Below, piece by piece: positions 1-11,368 of a stretch of 64,000 nucleotides of DNA. The position numbers were made by a program, and so were the translations under genes. Source of the DNA: Bugulina stolonifera (lineage: Eukaryota; Bryozoa; Gymnolaemata; Cheilostomatida; Bugulidae); assembly GCA_935421135.1 (NCBI GenBank), contig OW285196.1, positions 16,055,001 to 16,119,000 on the forward strand. Direction: 5' to 3'. The number at the start of each line of letters is the position of its first letter. Positions within the stretch are counted from its first letter, which is position 1. The notes beneath the pieces are model-generated. The model was not told the DNA's origin and searched no databases. It saw only the letters and a list, made by a program, of their open reading frames with translations.

Positions 1-58
1 TGACACTACAGTACACATTTGACACTACAGTACACATTTGACACTACAGTACACAGTA
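1..58. repeat. 19-bp tandem repeat, about 3 copies
   Basis: The unit reads roughly TGACACTACAGTACACATT and is repeated three times at the left edge of the window. It runs into the 24-bp array that follows, and both lie in the intron upstream of the first exon seen here. Confidence 0.85.
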
Positions 59-68
59 CACAACGTAG

Positions 69-438
69 TATGCATATAATATTACTACACAGTATGCCTA
101 TAATATTACTACACAGTATGCATATAATATTACTACACTGTATGCCTATAATGTTACTACACAGTATGCATATAATATTACTACACTGTATGCCTATAAT
201 ATTACTACACAGTATGCATATAATATTACTACACAGTATGCATATAATATTACTACACTGTATGCATATAATATTACTACACTGTATGCATATAATATTA
301 CTACACTGTATGCCTATAATATTACTACACAGTATGCCTATAATATTACTACACAGTATGCATATAATATTACTACACAGTATGCCTATAATATTACTAC
401 ACTGTATGCCTATAATATTACTACGCTGTATGCATATA
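69..438. repeat. 24-bp minisatellite, about 15 copies
   Basis: Units start TATGCATATAATATTACTAC or TATGCCTATAATATTACTAC and differ mainly at C/A and A/T sites. Because 24 is divisible by 3, both strands stay open as 8-residue repeats, but this is only a consequence of the period. The array ends just before the splice acceptor of the exon at 452. Confidence 0.9.
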
Positions 439-451
439 TTACACCATGTAG

Positions 452-1168
452 AAGACATCCATGCTGACAACCAAGTCTTCTGCTACCAAGTCGGCAATGA
501 TAGCCCGTGTTCTACAGCCAGACGGGACACTAAAAGCTGCTGTACATACAGGAATTCCTATTGGGCCAACCAGTGAGTTATTTCATCCACTTATTAAACT
601 TTCCAGTGTATGTGTATATGTATACAAGTACAGTATAATCATATAAAGTGTTATATTGCCACCACAGTGCTTGTGTATTACAATATGCATGTACATATAA
701 TATTGTATTACAAATATATTTTGGCATAAATACATGTAGCATTAGATTACCATTGTATTATCTTATAACCACATTACCATTTTATTGTTGTATTGCCATA
801 TTACCACTGTACTATTGTATTGTGTTGTGTTGTATTGTATTGTATTGTGTTGTATCTCAATCTTTGTAGCTGCCAGCTCAAAATCAGTTCCAACCATCCT
901 CACAGCCGTCTCATCGCCTGGTATGAAGAAAGGATCCATCCCTCAAAGAGGTTCTACGCCTCTTCTTGTTCGCCAGGTACACCCTTCACTACCCTCACCA
1001 CTAATAATTCACAGTCCAGCAGCTAATAAACCACACATTCTGAAAGGTCAAAGACCAGCTGGCCAGAGTTCAATAGTTAACATCTCTTCGTCTGGGGAGA
1101 TTCCCAAAAAGATTGAACAGTCAGAGTTATCCCCCTCTACTGAACTAGACGTAGAGAGTGACTCTTAG
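452..1168 (+). CDS. 3' end of an unrecognised gene (last two exons)
   Basis: Two exons are read: 452-572 and 870-1168. The first begins after a TAG acceptor at 449-451 and ends before GTGAGT. The second begins after TCTTTGTAG and ends with a TAG stop. The splice phase agrees: one base is left over, and two complete the codon. The encoded tail is about 139 residues, basic and Ser/Pro-rich in the second exon, with an acidic end (ELDVESDS). It includes stretches such as RVLQPDGTLKAA and QRGSTPLLVRQVHP. No domain was recognised, and a disordered cytoplasmic or nuclear regulatory tail is possible. The gene starts outside the window. It is convergent with the LRR receptor gene, with about 475 bp between the two stop codons. 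An ATTAAA-type polyadenylation signal lies near 1362. Confidence 0.65.
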
Positions 1169-1643
1169 AGTTGTATCTAATCACTACTACTAGTCGAACA
1201 GACTACATCTACCTGGTACTTCATAATCTCATCAGTATTGTGTATGATTATTATTGTATATTATTATTATTGTTATTATTATTATTGTTACCATTATACA
1301 TGTACATGTAAATACTATGTAACAGATAGCAAATATATAACAACTGTACTGTTTGTAAGTAATTAAAGTTGTGGTTTTATAAAATAATATCAGTGTTAGA
1401 CTGACTAGTTATCTAAATGCTAGCTCTTCCTATCTCAACTGTTCAACTAATAATAATATGCCTCACTAGTACCACTAGAGATCACGGTTCTACTATACTA
1501 CATACTACAATGTGTATATACAATATAATACTGACATACAGTCAACTGCTTGAGTCTCATCTCCATCCTGCCAGTATAACATACAGTCAACTTCTGGAGT
1601 TTCATCTCCCTCCAACTATTCGATGACTGATTGAGATTCAAAG
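1169..1643. other. Convergent intergenic region
   Basis: This is AT-rich sequence between the stop codons of two convergent genes. It holds ATT microsatellite sequence near 1249-1290 and a likely 3' end near 1362. No gene was seen. Confidence 0.7.
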
Positions 1644-4600
1644 CTAGACATAAGTTTCGTTTCTGATCTTCTTAGAATTGGGAGACAGATACGTATCATG
1701 TGTCATAGGGTGAATATCATCCACCACTGTTAGATAGGGAGAACTTGTAAGGGGTACATTATCCACTCCTGTAACGTAAGGAGAGTTAGAATGCACTCCA
1801 CTGTCAGTACTTCCTGCTGAGAACTTGACTCGCAGCGTGTTAGGGCCCCTTCCTGTGATGAACTCTCCACTTTCAATGTCAGCACACTCCTCTATATGAA
1901 GATAATTGTCACTAGCAATGTTATAGGTGTGAGTGGTATAACCATGGGGTGTTGTCTGTGTTAGGCAGTGGCTGTCATTCACTTCCTGATTGACCGGGTC
2001 ATGCAGAGTCTCTCCAGGATGCATCTCCCAGTCACTGTGATATTTCATGTTGGGAACGTAATACGAACCCTCCATACCTTCCATGTAGAGATCATCTAGG
2101 TCCTTAGTATACTTGTAACTCATATCTGAAGTCATTGGAATATCTGTAAAAGCAAATTATATGTTACAACCATTCGCTGCCACAAAATGAATTTGACATA
2201 GCCCAGGTTCTTCATTAAAGCTATCTCTTCCATGACTACTAATACTCTAGATAATGAACTTAGTACATACGGAATATACTGTTGTCATGGTTACTTTTGT
2301 CGTTCTCGTCTGTTTGGAGGTAGCATTCTAGCTTAGGCGGTAATTGTGGTGCTGTATCGTAGACTGCGCTCTCCTGGTCTACGCTATGCAGTCTGCTTCT
2401 GCTACCTGCATAGTAGTAGCCCGACACTCCATTGCTAATAATGTAACCATTTCCTGTTCCATCCACTGTGGCCTGTTTGTAAGGAGTAGCGTATTCATCT
2501 CCCCCTTCCTTTAACACACAAACACCACTCTGACAGACTTAACTTCATATTATTGATGAATGGAACTCTACGAGTATTGATATTGAAATAAATCTAAAAT
2601 ATAAAACATGCGTCTTGTACTACTATTTATTATAATACAGTGTGATGTGTCTTGTACTACTATTTATTATAATACAGTGTGATGTGTCTTGTACTACTAT
2701 TTATTATAATACAGTGTGATGTGTCTTGTACTACTATTTATTATAATACAGTGTGTATCTACCTTAACCTCTAGCTCATCAGGCCTTATTATATATTTTA
2801 TCTTCCTACTTCCTGTATGTCTGTTGGCTCTAACGCAGCACACTATCATAACGTTTACCACTATGAGTAGAAAAGCTCCTCCTATGGAACATCCGATAAT
2901 GAGAGCTCTCTCAAGAGACTTGGACATCCCAGCTGAAGTCGCCTGCAAAGGTCATATGATCACTAAGTATAAACATGATGATAGTTTACAGAACACTTGT
3001 AGATAGTGACCACCGTACTATGCATGTACATAAGTATATACATTGTATATAATGTGCACACTCACTCTGTCTAAAGGTGTAACTTTAGCTGCTTTGTGAA
3101 CAGTGCTGGTAGCTTCAGTTTTACTTGGAGTAGATGTCATTCTAGTTGGGGAGCCACTGCTACCTCTCAACTCAGTTGACTTATAGGCTTGTGGCCCAGT
3201 AGGCTGACTAGTAGAAGACTGTGAGCTCTCCCTGCACTCAAAGTGGTCAACGCGAAGGGTGCTGATGTGCTCACCTTGCAGATGGGCGGGGCTGCTGCAG
3301 CTTCCTGTCTGTTGGGGAGTCCAGCCTTTTGAGGTCTAAATGCAGTAAAACAGGATGAGGGTAACATTTTACATTATTAGAAATTTCTGTTGTACATTTA
3401 GATTGTAGTTAAGGAGTGTGACTGGTTCAGCGCTGCCTTGTCACTATGTACATGGTACTCTTGAACTGAGCGACCTACAGCACACATTCTACACCCCCTG
3501 TGAATTTAATGTACATATTCTACAACCCCTGTGAATCTAATGTACACACCTTATTGTCTATCCACTCCTTGTAGCTCAGCAACCTACAGTTGCATACGAA
3601 AGGATTGTCCTTCATGTCGAGAATGACAAGTCTTGTAAGGCTCTCAAACACTTGCGCAGGTACTGAAGCTATCTTGTTGCCGGTTACAGTAAACACCCTG
3701 AGAGATCTGCTGCTCCCTACTAAACAGACATGTGCCTGTAGTACAATATTGTAGGTGTGCAATAAGAATAAGACCGGAATTGCATGCTGGCATGTGTATA
3801 TAGGCCATCATGTCTTTGAGAAAGATTTACCCTTTCTCTGCAACAATGTAGAAAGAGAGGACAACTCTAGCTATTTACATGTATTGATAATATTGGTCTG
3901 TTGTGTAGTGCTTGTTGAGTACATTATGGTCTCCTACTACCACTCTTCTTTAATCAGCTTGAGTTTTGTAGAGTTCTATAAGGTTATCATAAGGTAATCA
4001 TAACTCCCCAGCTACTAAACTACTACATTATCATTATAATGCCTAATTGCATCATTGGCAAGAAATTATCCCCACTCACCTAACAGCTCTGGTTGGAGTT
4101 GCTTTATCTTGTTATCGTTTAGACTGAGCTCCTCAAGCATAGTATTATGGGATAGGAATCTGTTAGGTAACCTTTCTACACCCATCAATGCATTCTCTAG
4201 CCTGAGACGGATAACACAATTAAAATTGTACAATTTATTATTCTGTCCAAAGAGTTGCAATGACACTCATTACTTATGGTAGTAGACCTACTCTATGTCT
4301 GCACAACTTCTGTGTACAATGTGTTGTTACAGGTATGACCATGCAACTCTTATAGATAGCATACAATGCAATAGGCCTGTTTCATTAATTATTATATGCA
4401 TGAGCATTATAATAAATATATTATCTTATTGTATCACATAATGACAGGTCTGTTGATGGTGTTGGGGGTTGCCCACTCTTTCAATTTAAGTTTGGATTGA
4501 AAGGAAAAGCTACCAAGTTGCGCACGCTTGGTGTACGTTATGTACTGCAGCTTCTAAACCCAAGTAGTTTGTATGTACATGCCTGAACACCTTCAGACTC

Positions 4601-6432
4601 TTCAAATGTCTGAGTAAGGCGGTAGGTAAAGACGTGAGGCTGTTAAAGGAGAGGTCAAGTATGTTTAAGTTACTCAGTCCTTCAAACACATTTCCTGTTA
4701 GGCTCTCAAGAGAGTTGTCCTGCAGATCTATAATAGGTAAATAATGTACAGATGACCATAGTGAAGATATACAGTAGTAGTGCCACACAGTATGCTGGCT
4801 ATGTGCCATTACACTGTATCTACTCACCTAACTTCTGCAAGAAACTGAGGTCACTAAACACTCTCTCAGGAAGACTACTGATCTTATTACTGGCCAGACT
4901 TAGGTTCTTCACCGAGTAGAGAGAGTTGAAGGCTCCAACAGAAATAGATGTGATGCCACACGATCTTATCTCAATAATCTAGAATAAAAGAGTATTATGA
5001 TGGGTGTCACACTGCAACCAAAACTAGTAGCAGTAATATAATTAGTAGCCATTGCTAATAGCAGTACATGTAATAGAATAGTAGCCATTGCTAATAGCAG
5101 TATATGAAATATAATAGTAGCCATTGCTAATAGCAGTATATGAAATATAATAGTAGCCATTGCTAATAGCAGTACATGTAATAGAATAGTAGCCGTTTCT
5201 AACAGGGAGTAATATAATACTAGTACATTAGTATGACATAATATTGTAATATGCACATTAAACTTTACCCTCAAGTTAGTAGCTTCCCTAAATGATTCTT
5301 GGCTGATGGTAGTCTGATCAAGGGACGTACGGTACATGTGAAGCTCTTCTACTGCATTATTTAGCTTAGGAACCCGGGCTAGCTGAGTTCTATCACATTC
5401 CATCTTGTACCTGTTAGTGGAGGCTATCCAGTCACACTCACAGTCTGTGTCATCTACAATATTATGATATATTATAATATTATATTATATTATACATATT
5501 ATGATATATGATTATTATACAGCTGAAAGCCTTGCAGTGCTACTGTTATCCTCCATCATGTCACGCAGTGCAACCACTGGTTAATCCTCTACATGTCTGT
5601 CTGCAGACTGAGAGGAAGTTGTAACAGAAATGAAAGAGTGTCTACTCTCTATACAGCCTAACTACCGACTGGCACACTTCTGGCAGGTGCTTGTACACAT
5701 TGATATAATAATATATTATTATTATTAGAGGAAGTGTCTAGCTGATAGACTGCCACCAAAGGAAGTAGTGATCATCAGAGCTACTACCATGCACTTATAA
5801 CATGAACACTATAATAATGGGACTCTACACCTAAGACGTAATAGCGGATGTGTAAATTGTATGCATGTATGTGTAGATTGTATGTACATGTATGTGTAAA
5901 TTGTATGTACATGTACACCGTATGTGTAGATTGTACATGTATACAATATTGTATTATATTGTATCATTTGTATTGGTATTATTCTTCATTCTACAGCCTT
6001 AGGCTAATAAGTTGAGAGATTTGAACTGCCTAGCATGGCTAGCAGACGTCGAATACATTGAGTAGGTATCTCCCATTTGTGTAGCCCTCTCGGACCCCAC
6101 AAAGATCTCGGAGGGGTTCTGAGAATTGTATAAATGCGCCTTTAGCGGTTATTATAGCTTCACTGGTACTACGGTACCACATCTGCAGTGTCAGGCTTTG
6201 CTTCAGTTAATATGAATTCACCTGTTAGAATCACCAGACATTAGCTCATTGAGCTCTACCTTAGGAACTAAGAGCTCTTCATACTGTCAGTACAATGAGT
6301 TCCAACTACTGCAAGAGGTGTAATCTATAGTTATTACAATGAGCTCTACTTACCATAAGAACATGGTGTAATCGCAGTATGTACTGTTCCAGCTAGCAGT
6401 AAAAAGGCTGATAGTTGTTGCCAGAGGAACAT
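1644..6432 (-). CDS. LRR type I transmembrane receptor, complete, 10 exons
   Basis: The exons, in transcript order, are 6432-6354, 5453-5269, 4978-4828, 4727-4583, 4201-4080, 3716-3550, 3335-3066, 2942-2763, 2508-2271 and 2143-1644. They sum to 2,037 nt, or 678 residues, and every junction is in phase. Residues 1-20 are a signal peptide (hydrophobic core SAFLLLAGTV). An LRR N-terminal Cys cap follows (C-x-C pattern), then about eight LRRs (LQKLDLQDNSLESL, LEELSLNDNKIKQL), and an LRR C-terminal cap from about residue 265 (NPFVCNC ... FEC). A Ser/Thr-rich stalk leads to a transmembrane helix near 386-408 and a 270-residue cytoplasmic tail. The tail has many tyrosines, a Pro motif (APQLPPK) and a C-terminal ETYV. 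The role is probably cell adhesion or signalling at the cell surface; the ligand is unknown. Intron 4 uses a GC donor. Confidence 0.88.
2610..2756. repeat. 37-bp tandem repeat, 4 copies (intronic)
   Basis: Four nearly identical copies contain TGTCTTGTACTACTATTTAT. They lie directly beside the donor of the transmembrane exon of the LRR receptor gene, inside the following intron on the minus strand. Confidence 0.9.
4202..4582 (-). other. GC-AG intron of the LRR receptor gene
   Basis: The donor reads CAG|GCATGT on the minus strand and the acceptor CTCAG|GCTAG. Only this GC donor leaves two bases, as needed to join the next exon in frame (AG+G = Arg). The neighbouring GTACAT would give the wrong phase. 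GC-AG introns are a known minor class spliced by the major spliceosome. Confidence 0.75.
5045..5195. repeat. 36-bp tandem repeat, 4-5 copies (intronic)
   Basis: Copies start GTAGCCATTGCTAATAGCAG at 36-base spacing. They lie in the intron between the LRRNT exon and the next LRR exon. Confidence 0.85.
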
Positions 6433-8870
6433 CTCCAAGTCTCTAATACCCCAACCGTGCGGGTGGGGGGGGGGGGGCTCCTGTAGATAGTGTGGTACAG
6501 GGTGGCTCCTGTAGATAGTGGGAGAATAGTATATCCGTTGTAAATGTAATCTGATTTGAGATGTAGGAAGGAATCAGTCCGCAGCAAACCAACAAGGTAA
6601 TGGAAAAACAGTAAATCCACAGAAATGTGGAGAAGATCTATGGCGTCGCAGAGTTAATCTGTCGTGATATAGAGAGTTCATCTGCAGCAATGTTAAGTCC
6701 AATCAGCAATTAGAGTTTTCAGACACATTTCGTCTAAAACAACGGGATAAGTATAGACTTTGCACATGAAATATGTGAATATGAATACTGTAGCATTATG
6801 ATGTGTTAGTAGGATGTATTGTGGATCCCTAGTGGTGGATACCATGGAGCAGCACCTTTCCACAGACTCTACAGCCGTTTCTGTTTACACCATGGCATGG
6901 CGTAGAAAGTAGAAACATACCACTTTTTATAGTGAATTTGAGATATGAGGTTCAAACGTACACATAGTTGTATGTTGCTTCCCAAAAACACCCCTTCTAA
7001 TGCCCTATGGATCCACCCCCTGAACCAAGGAGAACAATAACAGGTGCAAAACACACATAATATAATTATTTAGGCGTCTGACCATGAATGGGGGAGGCAT
7101 GCTTCTCCACTTTCAATATTGCATTTTGTTTGAAACATTGTTTATACTTGTAACCATTAGTGGTTGATTAGCTATCCACTACAATACCAATACAGTCATA
7201 AGAACAATGTTTATATTGGGATGAAAAACAAGAAAAAACTTTTTGCCTCGACTTACAAACTACTCATATTAATGATTGTAAATAATTTTATACAAACTTC
7301 AGAGGAATGAAAATATCCTTACAATTTGTACCGACTACATCTAGTAGTGACGGCTGTATATATCATGTGTTAAATAATATTATTATATAGGAATATACAT
7401 GCATGTCATGCTTTGTTGGCATGCTGTGAGTTACAATATATCTCATAATAAATACTAAATTTATATTTATGTTCTAAACTAAACTAAAACAAGAAAACAA
7501 TAACAAACAACATGGCCTCCAGAAGATAGCAAACAAATACAGGATTATCAAGTACTGATTCCTTAAGCAATTCTTAAGTAACACTCAGTGACACAATCAA
7601 GTAGTACTTGAGCTCAAGTGCCTCCTATTTCAAATGGACTGAATCTGTTTCTTTGAAGGTTTATATAAACATATACTGGTAGTTGATGAGGTTGCTGGGT
7701 AAAGCACAGAATATTATATCTGAGCTTATTCTGAACACAGTTCCCTCTAAACATTGCAATATATAAAATATTATATATATACACATATACTAGCCGCTGT
7801 AGGTATAGTTGCACCTGTATTCACATAGTCAGTATACTGATAGGCTTATAATACAGAGATACACATAAATATACGCTGTAGAGTGACAAATATATTGTAT
7901 ATTGCTTTAAATTATGTAGAATATTATTCACTCTCAGCAGGTAGAAATTCTGAAAGTAATGTAAGCAATAAAATTATAGTATAGAGTTATTAATAATGTA
8001 TACAGGATATCTATCACTGTTTACAGTTGGCTCCTTCATCTACATCTTCATATAATATAAATTAGAATACCTCAAATAATACCATGCTATAAATGATATA
8101 TATTACATGTATACTTACATTGTACATACAATGTGGTTATATCCATAGTAGAGAGATAGTAGTACAGAACCCTCCCCACACAACTACATGTAGCTCTACT
8201 GTGCTTAGCCACCTATAACACTGTCACAATACTGCTAGTCTAGCCGCTCCTATTATAACCATGGCAACAAGCTGCAATACACTGGTAAGGGGTGACTATA
8301 TACATGTACCACCCTCATTATGTTTATAATTGCATTATAGACTCACGGCTATATAGTGAAACTGACTAAGGGCATCTGTAAATTGGTGGCAATTCTCCCA
8401 GGTACACCCTGAGAAAGAGACTGACACCTCCATTGTACAGTTTCTAATAGATAGCCTGCAATCCTTTTTTATTCAGTACATGAATATTTTGAGGGTGTTT
8501 GGAGGTCAGCCCTGTCTGTAAAATACCCCTAATTATGGAGTCATAGCAGGGCTAGCTTGGATAGAGCTAGCCCTGCTATATATTGTAATGTACAATACAA
8601 CATTATTGATGCTGGTAGTTGGTCTATCTGCCAGTGAAATGTCTACACTATTCACTTCTGATTAGTGACACATGAATACTGTCATTGTAGTACACCATCT
8701 CTTATACCTACAGCCCCCCATACCTACACTGTACAGCATATATTAATTATCCTCACTTAATTACCTCCTGGTATGCTATCTTTGCACTAAGTTCCAATTT
8801 AAACCTTTATTGCAATAAAATTATGAAGATATTTTTTAGATTAATTCTCTTCTACAGCTACTTGTATTAG
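6433..8870. other. Intergenic, upstream of the LRR receptor gene
   Basis: No gene was supported on either strand. Content seen: a poly-G run near 6463-6477 about 35 bases upstream of the receptor start codon, AT-rich sequence, and the perfect hairpin at 8543-8579. The receptor promoter should lie at the left end, but no clear TATA box was found. Confidence 0.6.
8543..8579. repeat. Perfect 15-bp hairpin with 7-base loop
   Basis: The left arm ATAGCAGGGCTAGCT is matched exactly by its reverse complement at 8565-8579, around the loop TGGATAG. It is the only long perfect palindrome in this gene-poor stretch. It may be a short foldback or an RNA stem; no function is evident. Confidence 0.85.
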
Positions 8871-8958
8871 TGATATGTGGACTACTAGTGATATGTGGAC
8901 TACTAGTGATATGTGGACTACTGGTGATATGTGGACTACTGGTGATATGTGGACTACT
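8871..8958. repeat. 18-bp tandem repeat, 5 copies
   Basis: The unit TGATATGTGGACTACTAG is repeated with A/G changes in later copies. Confidence 0.9.
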
Positions 8959-9496
8959 GACTTCATAGAAAGAGGAATGTCTCATGTTATTATATACAAG
9001 ATACATGTCAGATATTACTGTAGTCTGTATCAACTATATTATGTCATTGTCATATAAACGTATAACGTAAGCAGGTATCATAAATATCATGCATGTGTAA
9101 ATACTGTAGGTCCTATGCATGATGCAAATACTGTATTGTATTTTGTGAACACTCTCCTCTGATATTTAATTATAGGAAGGGGAGATGTTGCAGTGTGATA
9201 ACTACCTGTCTGGGGGATAGTATATGAGGCCTGTATGGCAGTGTCACTGGACATAGTGGGCTAATGGAGAGCATGGATCAGACAGCTGTATGTGTTCAGT
9301 CATACACTCTATAGAGCAGAGAGTGTACTGGAATTACTAATTGCTATTATTATACATCACACTTCTTCAGTCAATCATTGCCTCTTGTAAGACCCTTGAG
9401 GAATCAACTCTAATTAGTAAAATTGATTTGATAAACAACTTGATTGTTGGGGTGTGAGATGAGCCTAGCCTTAGAGTAGCTCTGTCAGCTCTGTAC

Positions 9497-10222
9497 ATTG
9501 TGAGGTAACTACGTAGTACATACTATACGCAGTATTACATGTACATAGTGAGGTAACTACGTAGTATATACTATACACAGTATTACATGCACATAGTGAG
9601 GTAACTACGTAGTACATACTATACACAGTATGCATGTATATTGTGAGGTAACTACGTAGTATATACTATACACAGTATACATGTACATAGTGAGGTAACT
9701 ACGTAGTATATACTATACACAGTATTACATGTACATAGTGAGGTAACTACGTAGTATATACTATACACAGTATTACATGTACATAGTGAGGTCACTACAT
9801 AGTATATACTTTACACAGTATTACATGTACATTGTGAGGTAACTACGTAGTATATACTATACACAGTATTACATGTACATTGTGAGGTAACTACGTAGTA
9901 TATACTATACACAGTGTTACATGTACATAGTGAGGTAACTACGTAGTATATACTATACACAGTATTACATGTACATAGTGAGGTCACTACATAGTATATA
10001 CTATACACAGTATTATATGTACATAGTGAGGTCACTACATAGTATATTCTATATACAGTATTACATGTACATAGTGAGGTAACTACGTACTATATACTAT
10101 ATACAGTATTACATGTACATAGTGAGGTAACTACGTAGTATATACTAATACACAGTATTACGTGTACATAGTGAGGTAACTATGTAGTATATACTATACA
10201 CAGTATTACATGTACATAGTGA
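9497..10222. repeat. 48-bp minisatellite, about 15 copies
   Basis: The unit contains GTGAGGTAACTACGTAGTAT followed by ACTATACACAGTATTACATG. ACTACGTAGT is a perfect palindrome inside each unit. Divergence is a few percent, higher at the right-hand end. Open frames here follow from the period being a multiple of three. Confidence 0.9.
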
Positions 10223-11368
10223 TGTAACTACAGATATACTTGGCTACATAAAATATAAAAACAAAATAAGCAAATGATAAGTCTTAAATTTTTTTTAAAT
10301 TAAAAGAATATAGGAGGATTACCTATTGGGAGAATTGTGGACAATAATAAGTGAGGCGGCAGTTACACTAGGTAGTAGAATTACCTACAGCTACAGCTAC
10401 AGCTACTTCCGTCTGGTTACCTACTACTGGGCACTAGGTACCAGGTAGTAGACTGTATTCTCTTTCAGTCTAGACTGCAGTGTAGCCCTCTGTAGTAGAA
10501 TTCAACTCATTTTCTCTTCCCACATACAATTAAATCATTGATTTTTCTTTTATGATCTTAAAGCATTATCACTTCCATTATTAAACTTTAAATCTAGGGT
10601 CAGCACAACAAAAAACTGCTAGCCTCTGTTATCCAGTTTTATCACACCCCTAGCTCCTGTAGAGGAACTGAAGCTATGATATTAGTATGTAGATAGAGTA
10701 GTTACTGTATAACAATAGTTATTATCGGATCATGTGAAAGGATTATCACAGTGTCCATTGATTGTGAATAAACTGCTGTGGATTAGCAGGGCTTACAATT
10801 ACCGTGACAGTAATTATTAAGTGATCAACACAGCTTATGGCACCTAGTACATTGCTAGCTACTCTAGTTTGTATAGATGATTGAGGTATGGAGACCCCCT
10901 AGCTCCAACCCTACCTTATCTTCCTATAATATTTTAAGATTTAGGTCTACCGATTTAAGTAAGATTGGAATGTACTAATGATTATTTGCACTCTATGAAC
11001 CTGGTATATTACAAGTTATGAAATGCATGATCGTTATATAAATATGTATAATAGAGACTCATATAGACAATGTGCACTGTACCTACATGTATATTATTAT
11101 TATTATTATTATTATTATCATTATTGTATATGTGTAAGGGACAAAAACATGTAGTAACATTCTAATAGAATATTATAATTTGTGCAAACCATTTCCTAAA
11201 GATCATTTCAAAGCCAGGACATCCACTTTATGACAGAATTTCTTATAATAACTGCATAAGAACCTCTCGCTCAAAGACTCTATATAGGCCTGTTTTTTAA
11301 TTTTTATGAAATTTTTTAACAATGGTAATATCTACACTATGTGAATATTGAATATTGAGTATGTATAT
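10223..11368. other. Gene-free AT-rich spacer
   Basis: No coding exon was supported. Minor content: a short CTACAG run near 10387-10405 and an ATT microsatellite near 11092-11120. Confidence 0.6.
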
